Made by a program: the position numbers and the translations under genes. Below the pieces are notes generated by a model. The model had not been told where the DNA came from, ran no database searches, and saw only the letters and a program-made list of their open reading frames with translations. Shown here piece by piece: positions 1-7,113 of a stretch of 11,282 nt of DNA. How positions within the stretch are numbered: the first letter of the stretch is position 1; the number at the start of each line of letters is the position of its first letter. Where the stretch lies: positions 1 through 11,282 of the forward strand of contig CALXPX010000126.1 of the NCBI GenBank assembly GCA_944390305.1. The letters are read 5' to 3'. Source of the stretch: an uncultured Clostridia bacterium (lineage in GTDB: Bacteria > Bacillota > Clostridia > TANB77 > CAG-508).

Positions 1-412
1 ATGTGTCACAAAGTATTTCAAATATTGATTTATGTGTGTCTAATCCTAAATCATAAGTTCCTTTTGGTCCTGTGTGTCCAAGTCTAGTTCCTTGTCCACC
101 AGCCATAGTAACTACAGCTAATTTTCCCTCTTTTATTTTTTTAAGACCAATCTTTTCATATTTTTCATACTCTTCTTTAGATAATTTTGATTTATCTACA
201 AAATCAATTGGTTCAATTTTAGAACTTGAAAAATCTTTACTTTCATTACATGTTGCAAATAGTTTTTCAATTTGATTAAAATCTACAGTAAGAATACTGT
301 TTAAAAAGTCTTGTTTTTCTTTTTCGCCTGGTAGCCTATTATATCCATCTAATAGTTGTTCCTGGCCATACTTTTTTAAAATTTGCTCAACTTGTTTAAG
401 TTTTTCGTCCAT
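1..412 (-). CDS. UAP/UDPGP-family sugar-nucleotide pyrophosphorylase, 5' part (3' end outside window)
   Basis: This gene reads leftward from an ATG at 412-410 and runs off the window, leaving 137 N-terminal residues. The fragment contains the nucleotide-binding signature MAGGQGTRLG (residues 103-112) followed by GPKGTYDLGL (115-124). This is the pattern of the eukaryotic-type UDPGP/UAP family, which makes UDP-GlcNAc, UDP-GalNAc or UDP-glucose from UTP and a sugar 1-phosphate. The roughly 95 residues before the motif are charged and helical, as in UAP proteins. An AGGAG-type ribosome binding site lies just upstream of the ATG at about 418-424. A sigma-A promoter sits at 512-540 and implies a leader of roughly 95 nt. 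The C-terminal substrate-binding part is missing, so UDP-HexNAc and UDP-glucose specificity cannot be separated. The family call is firm; the exact substrate is inference. Confidence 0.85.
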   Translation of the reverse strand, partial: MDEKLKQVEQILKKYGQEQLLDGYNRLPGEKEKQDFLNSILTVDFNQIEKLFATCNESKDFSSSKIEPIDFVDKSKLSKEEYEKYEKIGLKKIKEGKLAVVTMAGGQGTRLGHTGPKGTYDLGLDTHKSIFEILCDT

Positions 413-440
413 TCTTTCTCTCCTTTGCCATATATTTTTA

Positions 441-450
441 GGCTTCGGCC
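441..450 (-). other. Small GC hairpin in the 5' leader of the UAP-like gene
   Basis: The plus strand reads ggcttcggcc: a 3-bp GGC/GCC stem closing a TTCG loop (CGAA in the predicted minus-strand transcript). It stands out in a leader that is otherwise AT-rich, about 30 nt before the start codon. I do not recognise a known riboswitch around it. The stem is too short to claim function. Confidence 0.3.
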
Positions 451-511
451 ACGATAGACACTTCATGCCATTACAACTAAAAATGAGACACAACATTTTT
501 AGATACCTTAT

Positions 512-540
512 AATATATAACAAGAAAGAAAATTAGTCAA
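512..540 (-). promoter_or_regulatory. Sigma-A promoter of the UAP-like gene
   Basis: On the minus strand, TTGACT (540-535), a 17-bp spacer and TATATT (517-512) match the sigma-A consensus at 10 of 12 positions. The -35 box overlaps the stop codon of the upstream 143-aa gene (533-535). The downstream gene can therefore be expressed independently of its neighbour. Confidence 0.65.
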
Positions 541-964
541 TTGTTTTTTCACCAATTGTGTATAAAATTTTATCACTACCTTTTATAATTTCTTTCATGA
601 AAGTTCTCTGTTGTTCAAAATCATAACAGTTGATAATCTTTGCTTTAACATTTTTCATGGTTTTTAGCTCTTCTTTAATATATGCATTCGCCTCCTTTAA
701 ATATAAATTACTTCCTCTAAGTATAAAAATTAAATTTTTATTTTCATTTATTTGTGTATCTTCTATATCTTTATTAGATCCAAAATTTATTTTATTTTTT
801 ATAGTATGTTTTGATCTAGATTCAATTATTTTCATTTCTTCATCAATTCCATCTTCAAAAAATGTGATAATTTCCTTTCTACTATTTTTTCTTAAGTACT
901 CATATAGTACAACACTTAGATGATACTTACTTGCATAAAAATTGCATATGTTTTCTATCTTCAT
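533..964 (-). CDS. Hypothetical protein, 143 aa, not recognised
   Basis: I do not recognise this protein. It is predicted soluble: 143 residues, no signal peptide or membrane segment, and rich in Lys, Glu and Ile. The N-terminus (MKIENICNFYASKYHLSVVL) and the central NLIFILRGSNLYLKEANAYI stretch alternate hydrophobic strand-like and charged helix-like segments. That pattern suggests a small alpha/beta fold. The start is well supported: an AAGGGGG ribosome binding site (977-971) lies 6 nt before the ATG, and a near-consensus sigma-A promoter lies just beyond it. The gene is divergent from spoIIR, and an exact TGTCGAA heptamer (1051-1057) sits between the two. A role in early sporulation is possible but rests on context only. 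Its GC content is like that of its neighbours. Confidence 0.75.
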   Translation of the reverse strand: MKIENICNFYASKYHLSVVLYEYLRKNSRKEIITFFEDGIDEEMKIIESRSKHTIKNKINFGSNKDIEDTQINENKNLIFILRGSNLYLKEANAYIKEELKTMKNVKAKIINCYDFEQQRTFMKEIIKGSDKILYTIGEKTID

Positions 965-992
965 AAATGTCCCCCTTCTCTTATGATGGTAG

Positions 993-1021
993 ATTTTACC
1001 ATTTTATTACAAATGTGTCAA
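993..1021 (-). promoter_or_regulatory. Sigma-A promoter of the 143-aa gene
   Basis: On the minus strand, TTGACA (1021-1016), a 17-bp spacer and TAAAAT (998-993) give a nearly perfect sigma-A promoter. It lies about 30 bp upstream of the start codon and just upstream of the AAGGGGG ribosome binding site. Confidence 0.75.
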
Positions 1022-1050
1022 TATTATTACAAAAAAATCGTCCATCAAAA

Positions 1051-1057
1051 TTCGACA
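1051..1057 (-). promoter_or_regulatory. Candidate Spo0A box between spoIIR and the 143-aa gene
   Basis: TTCGACA on the plus strand is TGTCGAA on the minus strand, the exact consensus 0A box. It lies 30 bp upstream of the -35 box of the 143-aa gene and about 25 bp before the -35 element of the sigma-F-type spoIIR promoter. No good second box lies 10 bp away; the nearest heptamer, TGATGGA, matches 4 of 7. Confidence 0.4.
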
Positions 1058-1081
1058 AAAAAATTAAAATATTCCAAATAT

Positions 1082-1110
1082 GTATATTTTATTTTTATCA
1101 GGTAATAATT
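1082..1110 (+). promoter_or_regulatory. Sigma-F-type promoter of spoIIR
   Basis: GTATA (1082-1086), a 14-bp spacer and GGTAATAATT (1101-1110) fit the sigma-F consensus known from Bacillus (GYWTA, about 15 bp, then GGNRANANTW). All ten -10 positions agree. spoIIR is a classical sigma-F regulon gene, so sequence and function support each other. The spacing is one base shorter than usual. Confidence 0.65.
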
Positions 1111-1135
1111 TTATTAAATAGAAAAAGGAGGCAAA

Positions 1136-1768
1136 ATGAAAAAATATTTTATTTTATTATTTGTTTTAATTTTATTTTTAATTCTTTCTGCATTTTCATA
1201 TGCATATGCAATAAATGAAAATTTATCTGATAATGTATTTAGATTACACGTTATTTCTAATAGTGATAGTAAAGAAGATCAAGATTTAAAATATAAAGTT
1301 CGTGATAGTCTTATAGAATATATGGAATCACTAACTTCTAATATAAATACAAAAGAAGAAGTAATAAAAATAGCAAATGCGCATTTAGAAGATTTTACAA
1401 ATATAGCTAAACGAGTAATTAAAGATAATGGTTTTAACTATGATGTAAAAGTTGAGATTGGTAATTTTTCTTTTCCTACTAAACAGTATGGAGATATTTC
1501 ACTTCCTTCTGGATTTTATGATGCTCTAAAAGTTCAAATTGGAGAAGCTAAAGGTCAAAACTGGTGGTGTGTAATGTTTCCTCCTCTTTGTTTTGTAGAT
1601 GTAACTTCTGGTATAGTTCCTGAAGAGTCAAAAGAAACTTTGGAAAATAATTTAAATGAAGAAGAATATACTCTTATATCTAATGATGATTCTTCTAATA
1701 TTGTAAACTTTAAATTCAAAATAGTAGAATTCTTTGAAAACTTAGGAATCAAACTTGCAAATAATTAA
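1136..1768 (+). CDS. spoIIR: Stage II sporulation protein R
   Basis: SpoIIR is the forespore-made, secreted signalling protein that triggers SpoIIGA to process pro-sigma-E in the mother cell. The 210-residue protein starts with a signal peptide: lysines, a hydrophobic stretch at about 4-20, and a likely AYA cleavage site near residue 25. The family signatures follow: NVFRLHVISNSDSKEDQDLK (33-52) and NWWCVMFPPLCFVD (142-155). The length is normal for the compact clostridial form. An AAGGAGG ribosome binding site (1125-1131) lies 4 nt before the ATG, and a sigma-F-type promoter lies at 1082-1110. No terminator follows, so some read-through into murA is possible. Identification is very secure. 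Confidence 0.96.
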   Translation: MKKYFILLFVLILFLILSAFSYAYAINENLSDNVFRLHVISNSDSKEDQDLKYKVRDSLIEYMESLTSNINTKEEVIKIANAHLEDFTNIAKRVIKDNGFNYDVKVEIGNFSFPTKQYGDISLPSGFYDALKVQIGEAKGQNWWCVMFPPLCFVDVTSGIVPEESKETLENNLNEEEYTLISNDDSSNIVNFKFKIVEFFENLGIKLANN

Positions 1769-1775
1769 AAAACTA

Positions 1776-1806
1776 TTGTAAAAAAAATAAAAATATGTTA
1801 TATAAT
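1776..1806 (+). promoter_or_regulatory. Probable sigma-A promoter of murA
   Basis: TTGTAA (1776-1781) pairs with TATAAT (1801-1806) over a 19-bp spacer, or with the overlapping TATATA (1799-1804) over 17 bp. It lies in the 68-bp gap between spoIIR and murA. The surroundings are AT-rich, so chance matches are easy. A housekeeping promoter here makes sense because murA must be expressed in vegetative cells. Confidence 0.45.
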
Positions 1807-1836
1807 ATTATTGATTAAATTACTGGGGGAATTATA

Positions 1837-3099
1837 TTGGATAAATTTGTTATAAAAGGAAAAACGAAATTAAAAGGTGAAGTAGAAATTAGTGGAGCAA
1901 AAAATGCAGCTGTAGCAATTCTTCCTGCAACACTACTAATTGATGGAGTTACTTCATTAGATAACGTACCAAATATAAGTGATGTTAAAATTATTTGTGA
2001 TATATTAAATGAATTAGGAGCCAAAGTTACATGGACTGGAGAACATTCATTAACTGTAGATTCAAGAAACTTATCTTGCATAAATGCTCCTTTAGAAAAA
2101 ACAAGCAAATTTAGAGCTTCATATTATTTACTTGGTTCTTTACTTGGTAGATGCGGTGGTGCCCAGGTAGGGCTTCCTGGAGGTTGCAATTTGGGAGCTA
2201 GACCTATTGACCAACACATTAAAGGTTTTGAAGCTTTAGGTGCTATTGTTGATGTAAGTCAAGGAAAAATAACAGCAAAGGCAAAAAAACTAACAGCAAC
2301 TTCAATATATTTTGATGTTGTTTCTGTTGGTGCAACAATCAATTTAATATTAGCTTCTGTTCTTGCTAATGGAACTACTATTTTAGATAATGTGGCAAAA
2401 GAGCCTCATATTGTAGACGTTGCAAATTTTTTAAATACTGCTGGAGCAGATATAAGAGGAGCAGGAACAGATACTATAAAGATAAATGGTGTTAAAGAAT
2501 TAAAAGGTGATTGTAGTTACTCTATAGTACCTGACCAAATAGAAACAGGTACATTTATGTTAGCAGCAATTGCTTCTAAAGGAGATATTCTAATAAAAAA
2601 TTGTATACCAGAACATATGGATTCTTTAAGTGCTAAAATTATTGAAATGGGAGGAATAATTGAAGACCATGGTGATTCTATGAGGGTAACTTGTTCAAAA
2701 AGACCTCATAGTGCAAATGTAAAAACATTACCTTATCCAGGTTTTCCAACAGATTTGCAGCCTCAAATGGGGGTAGCTCTTTCTATAGCATCTGGTACAA
2801 GCATTATAAATGAAAGCATTTGGGAATCAAGATTTCAATATACAAATGAATTAAATAAAATGGGAGCTAAAATTACATCTCAAGGAAAAACAGCAATATT
2901 TGAAGGTGTTGATGGCTTAACCGGTGCTCCTATCTATGCAACAGATTTACGTGCTGGTGCTGCATTATTAATCGCTGGTATTATAGCTAATGGCACAACA
3001 GACTTATATAATATTCATTACATAGATAGAGGTTATGAACATATAGAAGATAAATTTAGAAAATTAGGAGCTAATATACAAAGAATAACTGAAGAATGA
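1837..3099 (+). CDS. murA: UDP-N-acetylglucosamine 1-carboxyvinyltransferase
   Basis: MurA transfers enolpyruvate from PEP to UDP-GlcNAc, the first committed step of peptidoglycan synthesis in the cytoplasm. The 420-residue protein has the standard length and fold markers. SGAKNAA carries the catalytic Lys22-Asn23. The loop PGGCNLGARP holds Cys117, equivalent to E. coli Cys115, and Arg122. YPGFPTDLQPQM holds the aspartate (306) of the active site, and ATDLRAGAA lies near the C-terminus. Because the loop residue is Cys rather than Asp, the enzyme should be fosfomycin-sensitive (inference from the family). The start is TTG with a GGGGGA ribosome binding site (1825-1830) 6 nt upstream. The next in-frame ATG is far too late, so TTG is needed. 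walJ follows after 10 nt. A second murA paralogue may exist elsewhere, as is common in Firmicutes. Confidence 0.97.
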   Translation: MDKFVIKGKTKLKGEVEISGAKNAAVAILPATLLIDGVTSLDNVPNISDVKIICDILNELGAKVTWTGEHSLTVDSRNLSCINAPLEKTSKFRASYYLLGSLLGRCGGAQVGLPGGCNLGARPIDQHIKGFEALGAIVDVSQGKITAKAKKLTATSIYFDVVSVGATINLILASVLANGTTILDNVAKEPHIVDVANFLNTAGADIRGAGTDTIKINGVKELKGDCSYSIVPDQIETGTFMLAAIASKGDILIKNCIPEHMDSLSAKIIEMGGIIEDHGDSMRVTCSKRPHSANVKTLPYPGFPTDLQPQMGVALSIASGTSIINESIWESRFQYTNELNKMGAKITSQGKTAIFEGVDGLTGAPIYATDLRAGAALLIAGIIANGTTDLYNIHYIDRGYEHIEDKFRKLGANIQRITEE

Positions 3100-3109
3100 G
3101 GATATACTA

Positions 3110-3901
3110 ATGTTTAAATTTTGTAACTTATATAGTGGAAGTTCTGGAAATTGTTCATATGTTGGTACAGACAACATTAACATTTTAATTGATTGTGGAG
3201 AAAGTCAAAAGAAAATAAAAGATGCCTTAGAAAGCATCGGTCAAGATATATCAAAAATAGATGCAATTATTGTTACACATGAACATAGTGATCATATAAA
3301 AAATCTAGGAGCTATTTCTAAAAAATATGATATACCTGTTTATGCTAATAAAAAAACTTTTGATAATATGCCAGAACAAACTCAATTAATAAATGATGAA
3401 AATAAAAAAATATTTAAAACAAATGATTATTTTGAAATAGGAGATTTAAAAATCCATCCATTCCATATCCCACATGATGCAGCAGATCCTTGTGGATATA
3501 ATATATATAATAATGATAATAAAATTAGTATTGCTACAGATATTGGTCATATGGATAATAATATATTAAGTAAATTAGAAGATAGTAAATTTCTTTTATT
3601 AGAATCAAATTATGAACCAGAAATTTTAAAATATGCAAAATATCCATATTATTTAAAAAGGAGAATAGCAGGTCCAAATGGTCATTTATCCAACCAAGAA
3701 GCAGGAGATACCATTGTAAAATTATTATATTCTGGTGTAAATAATATAATGCTTGGTCATCTTAGTAAACAAACCAATTTTCCAGAGCTTGCATATAAAA
3801 CAGTAATGGATGAAATAATTAATAATAAAATAAATAATAATGATTTAACAATAAATGTTGCTAGTAGAATAAAACCAAGTAATATTATACAAATTGCATA
3901 A
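3110..3901 (+). CDS. walJ: WalJ/YycJ-type metallo-beta-lactamase-fold hydrolase
   Basis: This 263-residue protein belongs to the YycJ/WalJ branch of the metallo-beta-lactamase superfamily, which is linked in Bacillus and Staphylococcus to the WalRK cell-wall regulon and proposed to be an exonuclease. The N-terminal LYSGSSGNCSYV is diagnostic. The metal motif THEHSDH gives His57, His59, Asp61 and His62. Further candidate ligands are His122 (IPHDA), Asp144 (ATDIGH) and His217 (GHLS). The family segment RRIAGPNGHLSNQEAG is at 184-199. The GAGGAT ribosome binding site overlaps the murA stop codon, so the gene is translationally close-coupled to murA. In many Firmicutes walJ lies in a wal operon not far from rlmH. 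Here rlmH is the next intact gene, but only after a 2.7-kb gap. walR, walK, walH, walI and an htrA-like protease are not in the window. Confidence 0.92.
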   Translation: MFKFCNLYSGSSGNCSYVGTDNINILIDCGESQKKIKDALESIGQDISKIDAIIVTHEHSDHIKNLGAISKKYDIPVYANKKTFDNMPEQTQLINDENKKIFKTNDYFEIGDLKIHPFHIPHDAADPCGYNIYNNDNKISIATDIGHMDNNILSKLEDSKFLLLESNYEPEILKYAKYPYYLKRRIAGPNGHLSNQEAGDTIVKLLYSGVNNIMLGHLSKQTNFPELAYKTVMDEIINNKINNNDLTINVASRIKPSNIIQIA

Positions 3902-3910
3902 AAATATATA

Positions 3911-3966
3911 AAAAAAATAAAAACACAATTTTATAAAAAAAATTATTATTGTGTTTTTATTTTTTT
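3911..3966 (+). terminator. Intrinsic terminator after walJ
   Basis: Perfect 19-bp inverted arms lie at 3911-3929 and 3948-3966, with core ACACAAT/ATTGTGT and an 18-nt loop. The right arm ends in a T-rich run. It starts 9 nt after the walJ stop and could work in both directions. The stem is AT-rich, but its length and perfection make chance unlikely. Confidence 0.75.
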
Positions 3967-4153
3967 ATTTTTGATTTTTAATTTATATAATTTCTAAAAA
4001 ATAAAAAAATATATTAATATTATTTTTTTATATTAAATCATTTTTAAAAATTTATTATTATATATTATTATTTTTTTATTTATTTCAAAAAAAAATAATT
4101 TATTTAAATTTAAAATAAATGTATAATAAATATTATACTTATTTTTTATTTGC

Positions 4154-4838
4154 TATATTTTGACTACTACACCTTAATTATATCTTTTTTAAGGAATAAA
4201 AAATGTGTCCTAATTCCTTGTCAAATTAACAACTATCTTTCTTAAAACATTTAATTTTCATATGTAACAACTAAACTACTAAGCATTAGAAAGTTTAAAG
4301 ATTACATAACATTATTTTAGCATCTTTCCTTTATTCCGAATGCATTTTCTTAGCTTCCTTTATCTGTTTTTCCTCTATATTTAACATTATATAATTCTAT
4401 TTTTACCTCTTATTTTTTTACTTTATAATAAGTTCTATTTTGCATATTGTTATTTTGACAACCATTTTATCAAAACTTTTTTATTCTTTTTATGCCAAAA
4501 TCATACAAAAAGATCTTTTTTTATACAAAATATTCGATTTTCAAGGCAAATTACGCTGTTTTTAGTTTATCAAAAAGACAATAAAATAAAAAGTATTCTT
4601 GTTATTAAAAGTAAAATATCAGCTTGTATTTACATTATGTACACTTATTTATATGTTTTATTATTTCTACCTTATATATCTGTTTTTTTACTCTAATCCC
4701 TTTATTCCTATAGCTTTCATGCTTCTATTTTTAACTTATATTTTAATAGTTTTAGTTAATAATTATAAATATACAATATCCATAGAAAAAATGCAGTCCC
4801 ACTTCTTATTATTAGTTTTTGTCATTTTGTAGATATTT
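4154..4838. repeat. Island A: diverged copy of a ~1.07-kb tandem unit
   Basis: Anchors shared in the same order with island B are as follows: 4816-4838 (22 of 23 identical to 5886-5908), 4701-4708 (tttattcc, same as 5771-5778), 4568-4583 (16 of 16 with 5639-5654), 4449-4461 (ttttgacaa context, about 5529-5541), and 4325-4349 (18 of 25 with 5405-5429, including gcattttc). The offset grows only from 1070 to 1080 bp, which argues for common descent. Minus-strand frames are broken. The outer limits are approximate. Confidence 0.5.
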
Positions 4839-5291
4839 GAATCAAAACAATTTATATATCATAAATTTTATAAAATCTTATGATATTTTATAATTTTTCT
4901 ATTTTTATCATATATAAAAAACAGCTAATATAAAAATTTTTTTAAATTAAAAAACATATTCATATATTTTATTTTTTTATTATTCATTTTTTAATTTATA
5001 TATTTTAATTTTTTTATTTATTTATTTTTAATTTTTTTATTTATATATTTTTTACAAAAAAATTATTATAAAAAAATTTTATCAAAAAATTATTTATAAA
5101 TTTATTTATAAAATTATTTATAAAAATTATTAATTTTTTTAATTTTATTTTTATTTTTTAATTTTATAATTTTAATATTTTTTTAATTTATGTATTTTAT
5201 TTCTTCTTAGTAATTATTTTATATATATCTTTTCTACTCTTTCCAATTTCATATATATTTTTTATAAATTTTCAATTTTTAAAATATGAGA

Positions 5292-5908
5292 ATATTATTG
5301 ACTATTTGCCAATCAAATTTCATTTTTCTTCTATAACACTTCAAACGCCTCTCCTATATTTTTTATATCTAAAAACTCCTAGAAAGAACTTATGCAAATT
5401 AGTTTTTTCTTTAATTCCTTAGCATTTTCGCCTACTTTTTTGACATAATTTAGCATATTTTTGTTAGTTTTAAAAGCATTATATTCCCAAATTTATAATG
5501 TATATAGTTTTATGCTATTTTTCTATTTGCTTATTTGACAATGGAATAAGCTATTAAATTTGTCAAATTATTCCTCATTTTTTATATATTTTGTTTATTT
5601 ATGTCACTTTTTGATGTTTTTTAGTCAAATTTTACCCCTATCAAAAAGACAATACCAAAAAATAAACTTCACACTATTCAATTTGATCTTTAAAATTACT
5701 AAGTATTATGTTTACTGCTCTTTTAAATTTATATCTTCAAAATTGTATGTACTTAAATTTCGGTTTTACATTTATTCCCTTACGAAATTTTAATTAAAAC
5801 AAAACAAAAATACCATAAAATATTTTATACAATATAAATATAATAAATTTCTTAACTTTTTTAGAGTGACCAATCTCTTTCTTCTTTTTTGTCATTTTGT
5901 AAATATTT
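5292..5908. repeat. Island B: second diverged copy of the tandem unit
   Basis: This is the partner of island A, separated from it by about 350 bp of near-pure A/T. Collinear anchors lie at 5405-5429, about 5529-5541, 5639-5654, 5771-5778 and 5886-5908. Minus-strand reading retains stretches that look protein-coding but carry stops and at least one frame change. Also visible is an interleaved pair of inverted repeats: ATTTGACAA (5533-5541) with TTGTCAAAT (5560-5568), and GGAATAA (5543-5549) with TTATTCC (5568-5574). Confidence 0.5.
5331..5895 (-). pseudogene. Possible decayed coding sequence in island B
   Basis: On the minus strand an ATG at 5895-5893 opens MTKKKKEIGHSKKVKKFIIF, a basic start running into a hydrophobic stretch, with a stop after 33 codons. 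The same frame continues to about 5641 with only two more stops before the end of the segment. A different frame at 5492-5331 reads 53 codons with one internal stop and contains NYVKKVGENAKELKKK. Such stop density is lower than expected in sequence this AT-rich. No family is recognised. The alternative is that this is chance Lys/Ile-rich reading of A-rich DNA. Confidence 0.25.
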
Positions 5909-6051
5909 TTATTTTCTATAATATATACCTATTTATAGCAAAAAAATTATTCTTTCCTTTTATTTTCCCCATATAACTTTTTATTTTTTCAATATATTAT
6001 ATGAATGATAAATAATAAAAATAGTAATATATTTTATAGATTTTATTTATT

Positions 6052-6112
6052 AATAAAATAATTAAATATTAAATTAATATTTAATAAAAAATAATATTTA
6101 ATTATTTTTATT
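6052..6112. repeat. Nested A/T palindromes
   Basis: Arms at 6052-6071 and 6092-6112 are complementary over 20-21 bases with one unpaired base. Inside the left half, ATTAAATATTA (6061-6071) faces TAATATTTAAT (6075-6085) around a 3-nt centre. The tract contains no G or C, so long palindromes arise more easily by chance. No function is assigned. Confidence 0.4.
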
Positions 6113-6620
6113 TAATTATTAAATAAATTAATTATTTTTTTATTTTTAACATTTATTATAAAAAATAAATATAATATTTTTATTTATTATTAATATTATA
6201 TTTATTTTAATTTAATTTTTATAATAAATATTTTATAAAAAAATATTCATTAATGTATATTTTAATAAATAATTTTTTATAATAATTAATTGCGTCACAT
6301 ATTTAATAAATAAAAATTAATATTAATTCTTATTTTAGTAATTTATTTTATTAATTTCTTTTTTTATTTTATTTTTTAATAATAAAAATATTTTTATTAA
6401 TTCTTATTTTTTTATTAATTAATTTATTTTTAATAAATAATACAGATAATAATTATTTTTTATTATTTATTATTGTTTTATTTAATTTTTATAAAAAAAT
6501 TTTTTAATTAAATTTTTAATTAATATGTTTAATATATTTTTTAATATAAATATTAAAATTCTATCTTTAATTAATAAAAAAAATAATATATAATAAAAAA
6601 AATAATTATGGAGGTAATAT

Positions 6621-7100
6621 ATGGTACATATAAATATAGTTTGTATAGGAAAAATCAAAGAACAATATTTAAAAGATGCTATTAATGAATATTCAAAAAG
6701 ATTATCTAAATACTGTAATTTAAAAATTATAGAATTACCTGATAAAAAAATTCCAGATAAAACTAATCCAGCAATAGATCTTCAAATAATAAACTTAGAA
6801 AGTAATGAAATTCTTTCTCATCTTCCTAAAGACAGCTATAATATATCTTTAGATTTAAAAGGTAGGCAATTTTCTTCTGAAGAATTCGCTAATAAAATTT
6901 CTGATATACAGTTTTGCAATAGCTCTATTAATTTTATAATAGGTGGTTCACTAGGTTTTAATGATGATGTTAGAAAAATATGCAATGAATCAATATGCTT
7001 TTCAAAAATGACTTTTCCACATCAATTAATAAGAATCTTTTTATTAGAACAAATTTTTAGAGCATTTAAAATTAATAATAATGAAACATATCATAAATAA
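6621..7100 (+). CDS. rlmH: 23S rRNA (pseudouridine1915-N3)-methyltransferase
   Basis: RlmH is a small SPOUT-fold methyltransferase that uses SAM to methylate pseudouridine 1915 of 23S rRNA in assembled ribosomes. The 159-residue length is typical. Visible markers are the start VHINIVCIGKIKEQYLKDAI, the SAM-binding knot loop FIIGGSLGF (105-113), the PHQLIRIFLLEQIFRAFKI segment (133-151), and the invariant C-terminal YHK. A GGAGG ribosome binding site at 6610-6614 lies 6 nt before the ATG. In Bacillus and Staphylococcus this gene (yydA, orfX) lies downstream of the wal cluster, and here too the preceding intact gene is walJ. The 3' end is the SCC integration site in staphylococci. No recombinase or integrated element is seen downstream here. 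Confidence 0.96.
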   Translation: MVHINIVCIGKIKEQYLKDAINEYSKRLSKYCNLKIIELPDKKIPDKTNPAIDLQIINLESNEILSHLPKDSYNISLDLKGRQFSSEEFANKISDIQFCNSSINFIIGGSLGFNDDVRKICNESICFSKMTFPHQLIRIFLLEQIFRAFKINNNETYHK

Positions 7101-7113
7101 ATATATATATTAA

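Larger units (their letters stand above)
3967..6609. other. 2.6-kb gene-less, extremely AT-rich stretch between walJ and rlmH
   Basis: I see no intact gene here. Three tracts of almost pure A and T (about 3967-4140, 4860-5200 and 5940-6600) alternate with two islands of ordinary AT-rich sequence (about 4141-4860 and 5200-5940). Open frames reach at most about 77 codons, begin with TTG, lack ribosome binding sites and encode low-complexity Phe/Tyr/Leu/Ile-rich peptides. I found no DnaA-box cluster, CRISPR repeats, tRNA or rRNA signature, or recognisable transposase. The islands are listed separately as diverged repeats. Confidence 0.7.

Noticed and set aside
4191..4219. AAGGAAT/ATTCCTT inverted repeat as a terminator
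   Set aside because: The 7-bp stem with a 15-nt loop is weak, has no T-run, and no gene ends nearby.
4599..4832. 77-codon plus-strand ORF with strongly hydrophobic translation
   Set aside because: It starts with TTG, has no ribosome binding site, and its Phe/Tyr/Leu/Ile-rich content follows from pyrimidine-rich low-complexity DNA.
5560..5793. 77-codon plus-strand ORF in island B
   Set aside because: TTG start, no ribosome binding site, biased composition and no recognisable domain. It overlaps better minus-strand remnants.
3967..6609. Replication origin in the AT-rich stretch (wal genes lie near oriC in some Firmicutes)
   Set aside because: No DnaA-box cluster (TTATCCACA or close variants) was found, and no dnaA, dnaN or parB genes are in the window.
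7081..7100. SCC-type attachment site at the 3' end of rlmH
   Set aside because: The end of rlmH resembles the staphylococcal site because the coding sequence is conserved. No ccr recombinase is seen. An 11-base similarity (atatcataaat) near 4856 lies on the wrong side of rlmH and fits chance.
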